From Actinacidiphila acidipaludis (GTDB lineage: Bacteria > Actinomycetota > Actinomycetes > Streptomycetales > Streptomycetaceae), in assembly GCF_019890725.1 (NCBI RefSeq), contig NZ_JAINZZ010000012.1, positions 80,779 through 144,778 on the forward strand: a stretch of DNA of 64,000 bases. Direction: 5' to 3'. Below, in pieces: positions 8,271 to 16,831 of the stretch (position 1 is the stretch's first letter; the number at the start of each line of letters is the position of its first letter). Under the pieces are notes generated by a model. The model ran no database searches. It was given only the letters and a program-made list of their open reading frames with translations, and had not been told where the DNA came from. The position numbers were made by a program, and so were the translations under genes.

Positions 8271-8885
8271 ATGACTGCGGAGGCGGCACCAGGCGAAGCC
8301 TGGGGCGACATCACCCCCGACGCCGCGAGGCGGCTGGTGACCGCCGCGGTGCAGGCGTTCGCCGAGCGCGGCTACCACGCCACCACCACGCGCGACATCG
8401 CGGGCCGGGCCGGTATGAGCCCCGCCGCGCTCTACATCCACTACAAGACCAAGGAAGAGCTGCTCTACCAGATCAGCAAGGTCGGCCACCAGCGCTCGCT
8501 GGCCATGCTCACCGAGGCGCGGGAGGCGGAGGGCACCGCCGCGGAACGGCTGGCCACCGCGGTGCGGGTGTTCGTCCGGTGGCACGCCGAGCACCACACC
8601 ACCGGACGCGTGGTGCAGTACGAGCTGGGCGCGCTGGCGCCCGAGCACTACACCGAGATCGTGGACCTGCGGCGGCAGAGCGAGGACGCCATCCGGTCGA
8701 TCATCGGGGACGGGGTGGCCGACGGCGAGTTCGACGTGCCGGACGTCTCCGGGACGACCCTGGCTGTGCTGTCGCTCTGCATCGACGTGGCCCGCTGGTT
8801 CAACCCGAACGGCCGCAGGACGCCCGACGAGGTCGGCGCGCTCTACGCCGACCTCGTGCTGCGGATGGTGCGGCAGACCGCGTGA
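8271..8885 (+). CDS. TetR-family transcriptional regulator
   Basis: This 204-residue TetR/AcrR regulator has its helix-turn-helix at about residues 20-65 (TTTRDIAGRAGMSPAALYIHYKTKEELL). The C-terminal domain resembles lipid/acyl-CoA-responsive members of the family. The ATG at 8271 is preferred over an in-frame GTG at 8235 because GGGAGGAG (8251-8258) precedes it. The stop codon lies inside a five-copy 9-bp tandem repeat. A shared 14-bp motif upstream of this gene and of the downstream maoC gene suggests that it controls both (inference). Confidence 0.85.
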   Translation: MTAEAAPGEAWGDITPDAARRLVTAAVQAFAERGYHATTTRDIAGRAGMSPAALYIHYKTKEELLYQISKVGHQRSLAMLTEAREAEGTAAERLATAVRVFVRWHAEHHTTGRVVQYELGALAPEHYTEIVDLRRQSEDAIRSIIGDGVADGEFDVPDVSGTTLAVLSLCIDVARWFNPNGRRTPDEVGALYADLVLRMVRQTA

Positions 8886-8925
8886 CCCGCGTAACCCGCG
8901 TGACCGACGTGACCCGCGTGAACCG
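8881..8925. repeat. Five-copy 9-bp tandem repeat over the TetR stop codon
   Basis: Five head-to-tail units are seen: CGTGACCCG, CGTAACCCG, CGTGACCGA, CGTGACCCG and CGTGAACCG. The first unit contains the TGA of the upstream TetR gene. Slippage here would change the 3' untranslated region but not the protein. Confidence 0.85.
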
Positions 8926-8945
8926 TCGGACCGCCTGCCCCCTCG

Positions 8946-8976
8946 GAAGGCTCGACCCGTTTGAAGGCTCGACCCG
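8946..8976. repeat. Direct repeat GAAGGCTCGACCCG, two copies
   Basis: The 14-mer occurs at 8946-8959 and again at 8963-8976, with a 17-bp period. It lies between the TetR gene and the convergent maoC gene. No function is apparent. Confidence 0.8.
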
Positions 8977-9021
8977 GCTGGAGCGCCAGGCCCCGGCGCC
9001 CGGCCCCCCGGCCCGCGCCGC

Positions 9022-9498
9022 TCAGAGGTAGAAGCGGGCCACCGTCTCCGCGACGCACACCGGCTTGTCGCCGCCCTCGCGCTCGATCGTCACCCGGGTC
9101 ACGAGCTGCACGCCGCCGCCAGCCTCGGTCAGCTCGGCGACCACGGCGGTCGCCCGGAGCCGCGAGCCCACCGGCACCGGCGCCGGGAAACGCACCTTGT
9201 TGACGCCGTAGTTGACGCCCATCCGGATGCCTTCGACGCGGAAGAGCTGCGGGGTCAGTGACGGGATCAGCGACAGCGTGAGGTAGCCGTGCGCGATGGT
9301 GGTGCCGAACGGACCCTGCGCCGCACGCTCGGGGTCGACGTGGATCCACTGGTGGTCACCGGTGGCCTCGGCGAACTGGTCGATCCGCTTCTGGTCGATC
9401 TCCAGCCAGTCGGTCCAGCCCAGCTGCTCGCCGACGGCGGCACGCAGCTCGTCGATCGAGGCGAAGACGCGGGGCTGGTGCGGCACGGCCTGCGGCAT
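9022..9498 (-). CDS. MaoC-like (R)-specific enoyl-CoA hydratase
   Basis: The 158-residue hot-dog-fold protein carries the hydratase-2 signature. The catalytic Asp and His are in ATGDHQWIHVD, followed by GPFGTTIAHGYLTLSL. Such enzymes hydrate trans-2-enoyl-CoA to (R)-3-hydroxyacyl-CoA in beta-oxidation or polyester precursor supply. Its length is normal for the stand-alone form. The ATG at 9498 has a strong GGAGGAG upstream. A promoter (TTGACA/CATGCT) and a 14-bp motif shared with the nearby TetR gene lie upstream, so control by that TetR is likely. Confidence 0.88.
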   Translation of the reverse strand: MPQAVPHQPRVFASIDELRAAVGEQLGWTDWLEIDQKRIDQFAEATGDHQWIHVDPERAAQGPFGTTIAHGYLTLSLIPSLTPQLFRVEGIRMGVNYGVNKVRFPAPVPVGSRLRATAVVAELTEAGGGVQLVTRVTIEREGGDKPVCVAETVARFYL

Positions 9499-9526
9499 GG
9501 GGGCTCCTCCGGGTCAAAGGCTTTCC

Positions 9527-9540
9527 AAGCGCTTGCTCAG
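9527..9540. promoter_or_regulatory. Candidate TetR operator, copy 2
   Basis: AAGCGCTTGCTCAG is identical to 8206-8219. It lies between the maoC promoter and its start codon, about 12 bp past the -10, where a bound repressor would block elongation or initiation. Confidence 0.5.
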
Positions 9541-9551
9541 CGCGCGTGCCC

Positions 9552-9581
9552 AGCATGGTTTCCGGTGGCCTGGCGTGTCAA
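9552..9581 (-). promoter_or_regulatory. maoC promoter
   Basis: On the minus strand TTGACA (9581-9576) is followed, after an 18-bp spacer, by CATGCT (9557-9552). This is a good match to the vegetative -35 and a fair -10. It gives a leader of about 45 nt to the ATG at 9498. Confidence 0.45.
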
Positions 9582-9625
9582 CGCACGACCGCGGTGAAGC
9601 CCCCCACCGCACTAGCCGCGCCGCA

Positions 9626-11068
9626 CTACCCCCACATCGCCGGATGCCGGTCCGCCCACGGCCGGGCCCGCTCCAGCTGGGCCGACAGCGAGATCAGTGT
9701 CGCCTCGTCGCCGTAGCGGCCGCCGAGCATGACCCCGATCGGCAAGCCCTCCGCGTTCCAGTGCAGCGGCACACTGACGGCGGGCTGGCCGGTCGCGTTG
9801 TACAGCGGTGTGAACGGCGTGAACTGCGCCAGGCCGTCGAACTCCGCCTCCGGGTCGGCGTCGTCGCGCAGGCCGCCGATCAGGGACGGGGGCTGCGCGA
9901 GCGTCGGGGAGAGGATCACGTCGTAGGTGCTGAGCAGCGCGTCGGCGACGAGCTGGCCGAGGGCGCGGAACCCGTAGAGCGCGTTCGCGAAACCGGGCCC
10001 GGTGACCCGGCCGCCCAGCCCGCGCAGGTGGCGGGTCAGCGGCATCAGCCGCTCCTCGTCCTGCGGGGCGACGGGCCACACCGTGGCCATCACCGCCCAC
10101 ACGGTGCTGAACGCGTCCCGCACCGAGTCGTCCACGGGCAGGGCGAGTTCGTCGACCTGGTGGCCGAGGTCACGCAGCAGCGCGGCCGCGCCGTCGTGTG
10201 CCGCCCGGCAGTCGGGGTGCAGCCGCACGCCCGGCACCGGTGGCTCGGGCAGCGCCACGACCTTCAGCGGGCCCGGCTCGCGCTCCGCGTACGCGGCGAA
10301 GGTCTCGCCGGGCGGCAGCGAGGGCGCGCCGTAGGGGCTGCCGGGCATCGGGCCGGCGAGCACGTCGAGCAGGGCCGCCGCGTCCGCGACCGTGCGGGCG
10401 ATCGGGCCCGCGGTGCTCAGCCCGCTCACGTCGTGCTGCACCGGTCCCGAACTGACGCGGCCACGGCTGGGCTTGATGCCGAACAGCCCGCACACCGAGG
10501 AGGGGATGCGGATCGAGCCGCCGCCGTCGCTGCCCTGGGCCAGGGGTGCGAGGCCCGCCGCCACCGCGGCTCCCGCGCCGCCGCTCGACCCGCCCGCGGA
10601 GCGCTCCAGGTCCCAGGGGGTGCGGGCGGGCGGGGCCACCTGGTTCTCGGTGTAGGCGGGCAGGCCGAACTCGGGGGTGTTGGTCTTGCCCAGCAGTACC
10701 GTGCCGGCGGCCCGCATCCGGGTCACCACGTGGTCGTCGGTGTCCGGCACGTGGTCGGCGAAGGCCGCCGAGCCCAGGGTGCAGCGCACACCCGCCACGA
10801 AGTTGAGGTCCTTCACCGGGACCGGCACGCCGTGCAGCGGGGACAGCTCCCGCGCCCGGCCGTCGCGGCGGGCGGCGAGGGCCTGCGCCTCGGCCTCGGC
10901 GGCCTGCTTGCGCGCGATCTCCGGCGTGACGGTGACGAACGCGCCCAGCGACGCGTCGAGCCTGTCGATCCGCGCCAGGTAGTGCTCGGTGAGTTCGACC
11001 GGCGAGAGCGAGCCGTCCCTGATCGCCGCGCCCTGCTCCACCGCCGTCAGATCGTGCAACTCGCCCAT
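9626..11068 (-). CDS. Amidase (amidase-signature family)
   Basis: The 480-residue hydrolase belongs to the amidase-signature family (aryl/acyl amidases, GatA relatives). The Ser-cisSer-Lys triad is visible: Lys86 in PVPVKDLNF, Ser161/162 in AGGSSGGAGAAVA, and Ser185 in GSDGGGSIRIP. No signal peptide is seen, so it should be cytoplasmic and hydrolyse a carboxamide to acid and ammonia. The ATG at 11068 has GAAGGGA upstream. It is divergent from the secreted acylase. It is too far from any gatB/gatC to be the tRNA amidotransferase subunit; the substrate is unknown. Confidence 0.9.
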   Translation of the reverse strand: MGELHDLTAVEQGAAIRDGSLSPVELTEHYLARIDRLDASLGAFVTVTPEIARKQAAEAEAQALAARRDGRARELSPLHGVPVPVKDLNFVAGVRCTLGSAAFADHVPDTDDHVVTRMRAAGTVLLGKTNTPEFGLPAYTENQVAPPARTPWDLERSAGGSSGGAGAAVAAGLAPLAQGSDGGGSIRIPSSVCGLFGIKPSRGRVSSGPVQHDVSGLSTAGPIARTVADAAALLDVLAGPMPGSPYGAPSLPPGETFAAYAEREPGPLKVVALPEPPVPGVRLHPDCRAAHDGAAALLRDLGHQVDELALPVDDSVRDAFSTVWAVMATVWPVAPQDEERLMPLTRHLRGLGGRVTGPGFANALYGFRALGQLVADALLSTYDVILSPTLAQPPSLIGGLRDDADPEAEFDGLAQFTPFTPLYNATGQPAVSVPLHWNAEGLPIGVMLGGRYGDEATLISLSAQLERARPWADRHPAMWG

Positions 11069-11337
11069 GGTCGTCCCTTCGCCGCAGCACGCCCTCGCGT
11101 TGGGCGCGATCCTCGCACTACCCACGGGTAACCGCCAGCCCCCGGGGCGCGGCCGCCGCCCGGGCGTCGATCCGCGGGCGCAGCCCTGCCGGGCGGCCCA
11201 CCTGGTCGAGTTTCGGCCCTTCCTCTCCGCCGGCCGCGCCACCGACCGGGCGCTGGGGAAAAGTTGACGTATGTTCATCTTCCGGGGTGGGTGTACCGGC
11301 GGTAACCTCCGCGCACCGGCATCCGGAAGGAGCAGAC

Positions 11338-14088
11338 ATGCCGCGACGGACCCCACGACGGATCGGCACGCTGAGAACGGTGACCGCCTCCGCCCTCCTG
11401 GCACTCGGCGCCACCCTGGTGGCCCCGATGCCACTGGCGGCCCACGCCGCCGACCCCACCACCGACTACTGCGCGAACCAGTGCGCGGACATCCTGCCCC
11501 CCGGTGAGAACGGGAACGCCACCCTCGCCGACATCCTGGCCAACAAGGTGCTGGGCACCCGCCCCGCGCACACCATGGACCAGCTCGGGCCCTACTCCTC
11601 GCTCGCCTCGGGCTACCCGAACCTCACCGACGCGACGATCACGAACTTCTTCAACAACTCCTCGTTCGGCGTGCCCGCCGCCCAGGTGGCCTCGGTGACC
11701 AGCCCGCGCTCGGACGTGACCATCACCCGGGACAAGGCCACCGGAGTCCCCCACATCAAGGGCACCACCCGCTCCGGGACCGAGTTCGGCGCGGGCTACG
11801 CGGCCGCGCAGGACCGGCTGTGGCTGATGGACCTGTTCCGGCACGTCGGCCGCGGCGAGCTGTCCTCGTTCGCGGGCGGCGCGGCCGCCAACCGCGGCCT
11901 GGAGCAGGAGTTCTGGCGGCAGGCCCCGTACACCGAGGCCGATCTGCAGTCGCAGGTCGACTGGCTGGCCACCCAGGGCGGCGCGCGCGGGCAGCAGGCG
12001 CTGGCCGACGCGCAGTCGTACATCGACGGCATCAACGCGTACATCACCGCGGCGAAGAACGGCCGCTACTTCCCGGGCGAGTACGTGCTCACCGGGCACG
12101 TCGACGCCATCACCAACGCCGGGACGATCGAGCCGTTCCAGCTCACCGACCTCATCGCGCTCGCGTCGGTGATCGGCGCGCTCTTCGGCACCGGCGGCGG
12201 GGGAGAGGTGGAGTCCGCGCTGTCGCTGCTGGCCTCCCAGCAGAAGTACGGGGTCGACCAGGGCACCCAGGTCTGGGAGTCCTTCCGGGAGCGCGACGAC
12301 CCCGAGGCGATGCTGACCGTCCACGACGGCAGTTCCTTCCCGTACGCGGGCAAGCCGGCGAACCCCCAGGGCGAGGCGCTGCCCGACCCCGGCTCGGTGG
12401 TGCCGGAACCGCTGGTCTACGACGCGACCGGCGGCGCCACCCAGGCCACCACCAAGAGCCCGGGCGTGCTGCCGTCGAACCTGTTCTCCTCGCCGCGCAA
12501 GGGGATGTCCAACGCGCTGCTGGTCAGCGGCGCGCACACCGCCAGCGGCCACCCGATCGCCGTGTTCGGCCCGCAGACCGGCTACTTCGCGCCGCAGCTG
12601 CTGATGCTCCAGGAGCTGCAGGGCCCCGGGATCAGCGCCCGCGGCGCCTCGTTCGCCGGACTCGGCATGTACGTGGAACTCGGCCGGGGCCAGGACTACG
12701 CCTGGAGCGCCACCTCCGCCTCGCAGGACGTCACGGACACCTACGCGGTCGAGCTCTGCCAGGACTCCACGCACTACCTGTACCACGGCAGTTGCGTGCC
12801 CATGGAGAAGCTGGAGCGGACCAACTCCTGGTCGCCGACCACCGCGGACTCCACGCCCGCCGGCTCGTACCGGATGCAGGTGTGGCGGACCGCGTACGGA
12901 CCGGTCGAGTACCGGGCCACGGTCGGCGGCAAGCCCGTCGCCTACACGCAGTTGCGCAGCTCCTACCGGCACGAGGCCGACTCCATCCTGGGCTTCCAGG
13001 AGCTGAACGACCCCGGCTTCGTCCATGACGCCGCCTCGTTCCAGCAGGCCGCGCAGAACATCAACTACACCTTCAACTGGTTCTACGCCGACTCCCGGCA
13101 GACCGCCTACTACAACAGCGGCACCAACCCGGTGCGGGCGCCGGGCGTCGACCCGTCGTTCCCGGTGTGGGCGCAGGCGGCCTATGACTGGCGCGGCTGG
13201 GACCCGGCCTACAACACCGCGGACTACACGCCGCCTTCGCAGCACCCCCAGTCGGTGAACCAGGACTACTACGTGAGCTGGAACAACAGGCAGGCCCGCG
13301 GCTACACCGCGGCCGGCTTCGGGGACGGCTCGGTGCACCGCGGCAACCTGCTCGACGCCCGGGTCAAGGCCCTTGTCCAGCAAGGGGCGGTGACCAGGTC
13401 CGCCCTGGTCAAGGCGATGGAGGACGCGGCGCTGACCGACCTGCGCGGCGAGGACGTGCTGCCCGACCTGCTCCAGGTCGTCAACAGCGCGCCCGTCACC
13501 GATCCCCAGGAGGCCACCGCCGTCCAGCAGTTGACGCAGTGGGCCCAGGACGGCACCAAGCGCCGCGAGACCTCGGCCGGTTCGCACACCTACGCCGACG
13601 CGACCGCGGTGCGGCTGATGGACGCCTGGTGGCCGCTGCTGATCCAGGGCGAGTTCGAGCCCGGGCTCGGCAGCGACCTGTACAGCGCGCTCACCGCCGA
13701 CCTGACCGTCGACGAGTCGCCCTCCGCCGGGCACGGGCCGACCGGGTCGCACGCGGGCAGCTCGTTCCAGTACGGCTGGTGGTCCTACGCGGACAAGGAC
13801 CTGCGCGCGGTGCTCGGCAAGCCCGTGCAGGGCGGCCTCGCCCGGACCTACTGCGGCGGCGGGCAGCTCTCCGCCTGCCGCGACATGCTGCTGTCCACCC
13901 TGAAGCAGGCCGCCGCGGTCCCCGCGAACACCGTGTACCCCGGTGACGACGGCGGCTGCTCGGCCGGCGACCAGTGGTGCGCCGACTCGATCGTCCAGCG
14001 GCCACTCGGCGGCGTCACCGACGACCGGATCAGCTGGCAGAACCGGCCCACCTTCCAGCAGGTCGTGGAGTTCCCCGCCCACCGCTGA
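11338..14088 (+). CDS. Secreted penicillin-acylase-family Ntn hydrolase
   Basis: This 916-residue precursor belongs to the penicillin G/AHL/cyclic-lipopeptide acylase family. Such enzymes self-cleave into alpha and beta chains and hydrolyse amide bonds between an acyl chain and an amine. An arginine-rich start, a hydrophobic stretch and AAHA-ADP near residue 36 form a signal peptide, so export is expected. The autoproteolytic nucleophile is Ser391 in RKGMSNALLVSG. The alpha-chain motif ITRDKATGVPHIKG is present. The ATG at 11338 is preceded by GGAAGGA. The length fits the larger actinobacterial acylases (aculeacin or AHL acylase type). It may degrade acyl-homoserine lactones or lipopeptides, but this cannot be fixed from sequence. 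Confidence 0.9.
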   Translation: MPRRTPRRIGTLRTVTASALLALGATLVAPMPLAAHAADPTTDYCANQCADILPPGENGNATLADILANKVLGTRPAHTMDQLGPYSSLASGYPNLTDATITNFFNNSSFGVPAAQVASVTSPRSDVTITRDKATGVPHIKGTTRSGTEFGAGYAAAQDRLWLMDLFRHVGRGELSSFAGGAAANRGLEQEFWRQAPYTEADLQSQVDWLATQGGARGQQALADAQSYIDGINAYITAAKNGRYFPGEYVLTGHVDAITNAGTIEPFQLTDLIALASVIGALFGTGGGGEVESALSLLASQQKYGVDQGTQVWESFRERDDPEAMLTVHDGSSFPYAGKPANPQGEALPDPGSVVPEPLVYDATGGATQATTKSPGVLPSNLFSSPRKGMSNALLVSGAHTASGHPIAVFGPQTGYFAPQLLMLQELQGPGISARGASFAGLGMYVELGRGQDYAWSATSASQDVTDTYAVELCQDSTHYLYHGSCVPMEKLERTNSWSPTTADSTPAGSYRMQVWRTAYGPVEYRATVGGKPVAYTQLRSSYRHEADSILGFQELNDPGFVHDAASFQQAAQNINYTFNWFYADSRQTAYYNSGTNPVRAPGVDPSFPVWAQAAYDWRGWDPAYNTADYTPPSQHPQSVNQDYYVSWNNRQARGYTAAGFGDGSVHRGNLLDARVKALVQQGAVTRSALVKAMEDAALTDLRGEDVLPDLLQVVNSAPVTDPQEATAVQQLTQWAQDGTKRRETSAGSHTYADATAVRLMDAWWPLLIQGEFEPGLGSDLYSALTADLTVDESPSAGHGPTGSHAGSSFQYGWWSYADKDLRAVLGKPVQGGLARTYCGGGQLSACRDMLLSTLKQAAAVPANTVYPGDDGGCSAGDQWCADSIVQRPLGGVTDDRISWQNRPTFQQVVEFPAHR

Positions 14089-14117
14089 CCGGTCTCAGCG
14101 GCGGCGGGGCGCGCGGA

Positions 14118-14163
14118 CCGGGTGCCCCGGACCTGCTCCGGCAGGATTCCTCCGGGCACCCGG
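14118..14163. terminator. Hairpin between convergent acylase and hydrolase genes
   Basis: The arms CCGGGTGCCCCGGA (14118-14131) and TCCGGGCACCCGG (14151-14163) pair over 13 bp with one bulge. The loop holds a nested CCTGC/GCAGG hairpin. Its place between two convergent genes supports a bidirectional terminator. Confidence 0.5.
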
Positions 14164-14256
14164 GCCGTTGCGCGGTTGCTGTGCGGACCGAGGCGCCCGG
14201 CCCGCCGCCTCCGCGTCCGGCCCGGCACCCGGCCGGCCAGAGCGGCGGCCCGCGCG

Positions 14257-15738
14257 TCAGACCTTGGTCGCGCGCAGCACCAGCCGGGCCAGCTCCTCGT
14301 GGCAGATGTCGCTGTGGGCGCCGGACGGCGGTCCGCCTGCGCAGACCACGGCCGAGGCGTCGACGCTCACACAGCCGCCCCCGGGGAACGGGCCGGCCAG
14401 CGCGGCCGCCAGCGTCAGCACGGGCGTGCCGTCCAGCGACTGGAAGCCGTCGTGGCCCATGGCGCCCCAGCGGTCGCCGAAGCCCAGCAGCGACTCGTCC
14501 TCCCCGGCGATCCGCGAGGCCAGCGGATAGAAGACCGACAGGGCCTGGTCGTGGCTGGAGTGGCACGCCACGACGGGCCCGGTGACGCGCTGCTGCATGC
14601 CGTGCAGCGCGCCGCCCTTGGCGTCGAAGGGCAGCGGCCCGCTGAAGGTGTAGTGCGAGAACGCGCCCTGCAGCAGGGTCACCGAGGCCACCCGTACCCC
14701 CGGCGGCAGGCCGCGCAGCGCGAAGGACACCAGCCGGGCCCCGAAGCTGTGCCCGACCAGGTGCACCCGCACGCCTGGCGCGGCGGCGGCGAGCCCGCCC
14801 AGGAGAGGCCCGAGCCCCTGCTCGCCGACGGTCCCCGCCCGGCGCTTCATCGCGTAGTACGTCGCCTGCCGCAGCAGCTCCTTGGCGCCGTCCCACACCC
14901 GCCCGCCCAGACCGCCGAGGATCGTCTCGCCCTGGGCGGGCGCGACCGGGCAGCCCACCTGCGCGAGGGCGTCGGCGAGCACGTCGCACATCGCGGCCGG
15001 ATCGCCGGCCAGCAACTGCGGCTCGATGCCCGCGGCGGCGGACGCCATGTCCTCGGCGAGGACGGAGGCCACCGCCGCCTGCGGTGCCACGCCGGTGAGC
15101 CGGCGGACCAGCCCGGCGAACTCCGCCAGCCGCTCGGGTTCTTCGGGCTGCTGGGCGAGCAGGTCCGCGATGCGGGCCACCACGTCCTCACTGCCGGGGA
15201 AGACGGCCGCCAGATCCGCCCGGGTGCGCGCGTCCAGGGCGGAGCCGCCGGCGGCGGGAGCGGCGGAAGGGGTGCCGCCGACGGCCGGGGCGGCGAGGGC
15301 GGGACCGCCGGCGGCCGGCGCGGCGAGGGCGGCGGCGTGCGGGAAGTCCGGGATCGGCTCGTCGCTGAACCGCATCGACGGCCAGTGCACGCCCACGTAG
15401 CCGAACCGGGCCTTCGGGGCGGCGGCCACCAGCCCGGGGAAGGGGGCGTAGAACCGGTCGTACAGCGCGTTGGCCGTGGACAGGTCGTTGTTCCAGCCGT
15501 GCGAGAAGACCACCAGGTCGGTCAGCCCGCGGGCGCCGGACAGCAGCGCGTCGCGCTGATGCGGGTCCGGATCGCCGCCGGCGTCGAAGGTCAGGTCCCA
15601 GTACGGCTGCACGCTCGTCACTTGTGTCACGCTGGTCGCGCTCACCCCGGCGTCCACGGCCACGGCTTCCCCCTCGAAACGTGCGGCGTTCCGCCCGGGA
15701 GCGCCGCTATTGTCCGCTGTGCGCCGCATCATCCTCAT
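14257..15738 (-). CDS. Alpha/beta hydrolase-fold protein
   Basis: The 493-residue protein shows alpha/beta-hydrolase features. There is a nucleophile elbow VGHSFGAR with Ser331, an oxyanion-type FSHGWNN at about residues 78-84, and a candidate catalytic His near the C-terminus (HSDICHEELA). This resembles serine-esterase proteins of unknown substrate in actinobacteria. Between strand elements lies an alanine-rich, imperfectly repeated stretch at about residues 135-170 (AAPAAGG, AAPAVGG, AAPAAGG) that looks like an expanded linker. No signal peptide is seen. The first ATG at 15738 is used; MMRR a few codons later is an alternative. It converges on the acylase gene. Confidence 0.65.
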   Translation of the reverse strand: MRMMRRTADNSGAPGRNAARFEGEAVAVDAGVSATSVTQVTSVQPYWDLTFDAGGDPDPHQRDALLSGARGLTDLVVFSHGWNNDLSTANALYDRFYAPFPGLVAAAPKARFGYVGVHWPSMRFSDEPIPDFPHAAALAAPAAGGPALAAPAVGGTPSAAPAAGGSALDARTRADLAAVFPGSEDVVARIADLLAQQPEEPERLAEFAGLVRRLTGVAPQAAVASVLAEDMASAAAGIEPQLLAGDPAAMCDVLADALAQVGCPVAPAQGETILGGLGGRVWDGAKELLRQATYYAMKRRAGTVGEQGLGPLLGGLAAAAPGVRVHLVGHSFGARLVSFALRGLPPGVRVASVTLLQGAFSHYTFSGPLPFDAKGGALHGMQQRVTGPVVACHSSHDQALSVFYPLASRIAGEDESLLGFGDRWGAMGHDGFQSLDGTPVLTLAAALAGPFPGGGCVSVDASAVVCAGGPPSGAHSDICHEELARLVLRATKV

Positions 15739-15897
15739 CGCACGGGAAACCGTCCATCCCTCGGGCGGGTGAATACGCAGCAGTTACGCACGGACGGCAG
15801 GGGCGTGCGGGCCGCGAGCCGCCGCCGGGGGCGCACCACGCGTCCCGGATGTGGCGCGGCGCAGCTTCCGGCCCTTCCGTGGATGTGACCGACCGCT

Positions 15898-15903
15898 TAG
15901 TAT
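15898..15903 (+). promoter_or_regulatory. Likely -10 box of the SDR/acyl-CoA ligase operon
   Basis: TAGTAT fits the TANNNT -10 consensus. It would start transcription near 15909, about 80 nt before the SDR start. The flanking GACCGACCGCTTAGTATGCG resembles TetR-type half-sites, which fits control by the TetR encoded as the third gene of the operon. Confidence 0.4.
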
Positions 15904-15988
15904 GCGAGCGTGGGCGGATCGGCCCGCGCATGCCGGAGCCGCATGCGGGGCCACGTCCGACCGGACACCGAGTCGAAGGAGACACGTC

Positions 15989-16831
15989 GTGGTCGTGGAA
16001 GCCCTGCGCGACGCCCGGGTGGTCGTCACCGGTGCGGGCGGCGGCATCGGAGCCGCGCTCGCCCGCCGCTTCGCCGCCGAGGGCGCCCGGGTCGTCGTCA
16101 ACGACCTCGACGCCGACGCCGCCCGCAAGGTGGCCGACGAGATCGGCGCGGCGGTCGTCCCCGGTGACGCCTCCGGCATCGTGCCCGCGGCCCGCACCGC
16201 GCTCGGCGGCGGCATCGACGTCTTCTGCGCGAACGCCGGCGTCGGCACCGGCGGGGGTCCCGAGGCCGACGACGCCGCCTGGGAACTCGCCTGGGACGTC
16301 AATGTCATGGCCCACGTCCGCGCCGCCCGCGCCCTGCTGCCGGAATGGCTCGAGCGCGGTGAGGGCCGGTTCGTCTCGACCGTGTCCGCCGCGGGCCTGC
16401 TCACCATGATCGGCGCCGCGCCCTACTCCGTGACCAAGCACGGCGCCCTGGCCTTCGCCGAGTGGCTGTCCCTGACCTACCGGCACCGCGGTGTGCGGGT
16501 GCACGCGGTGTGCCCGCAGGGCGTGCGCACCGCGATGCTGCGGTCGGCGGGCGCGGCCGGCGAACTCGTGCTCGCCCCGGGCGCGATCGAACCGGAGGAC
16601 GTGGCGCAGGCGGTGATGGACGGCATCGCCGAGGAGCGGTTCCTGATCCTCCCGCACCCCGAGGTCGCGGAGTACTACGCAGCCCGCGCCGCCGAGCCGG
16701 AGCGCTGGCTCGGCGGCATGAACAAGCTGCAGCGCGGCTTCGAAGCGCTGCAGACACGAGAGGGCGGGGCCGGCGCCGGGGCCGCCCCCGCGGCAGAGAC
16801 CCAGGCGGCCCCCGAAGGAGGCCGGGCATGA
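15989..16831 (+). CDS. Short-chain dehydrogenase/reductase
   Basis: This 280-residue classical SDR would oxidise or reduce a hydroxyl/keto group with NAD(P). The cofactor motif VTGAGGGIG is at about residues 14-22, the NAG motif in CANAGVG, the catalytic Ser in STVSAAG, and the Tyr/Lys pair in YSVTKHG. GTG at 15989 is chosen because AAGGAGA lies seven bases upstream; the much longer upstream frame is arginine-rich and non-homologous. The C-terminus is Ala/Gly-rich. It overlaps the acyl-CoA ligase by ATGA, so the genes are translationally coupled, and it probably handles a hydroxyacyl or related intermediate in the same pathway. Confidence 0.88.
   Translation: MVVEALRDARVVVTGAGGGIGAALARRFAAEGARVVVNDLDADAARKVADEIGAAVVPGDASGIVPAARTALGGGIDVFCANAGVGTGGGPEADDAAWELAWDVNVMAHVRAARALLPEWLERGEGRFVSTVSAAGLLTMIGAAPYSVTKHGALAFAEWLSLTYRHRGVRVHAVCPQGVRTAMLRSAGAAGELVLAPGAIEPEDVAQAVMDGIAEERFLILPHPEVAEYYAARAAEPERWLGGMNKLQRGFEALQTREGGAGAGAAPAAETQAAPEGGRA

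Noticed and set aside
14082..14101. A 7-bp stem CCGCTGA/TCAGCGG at the acylase stop codon as terminator
   Set aside because: The stem is short compared with the 13-bp nested hairpin 17 bp further on, which is the better terminator.
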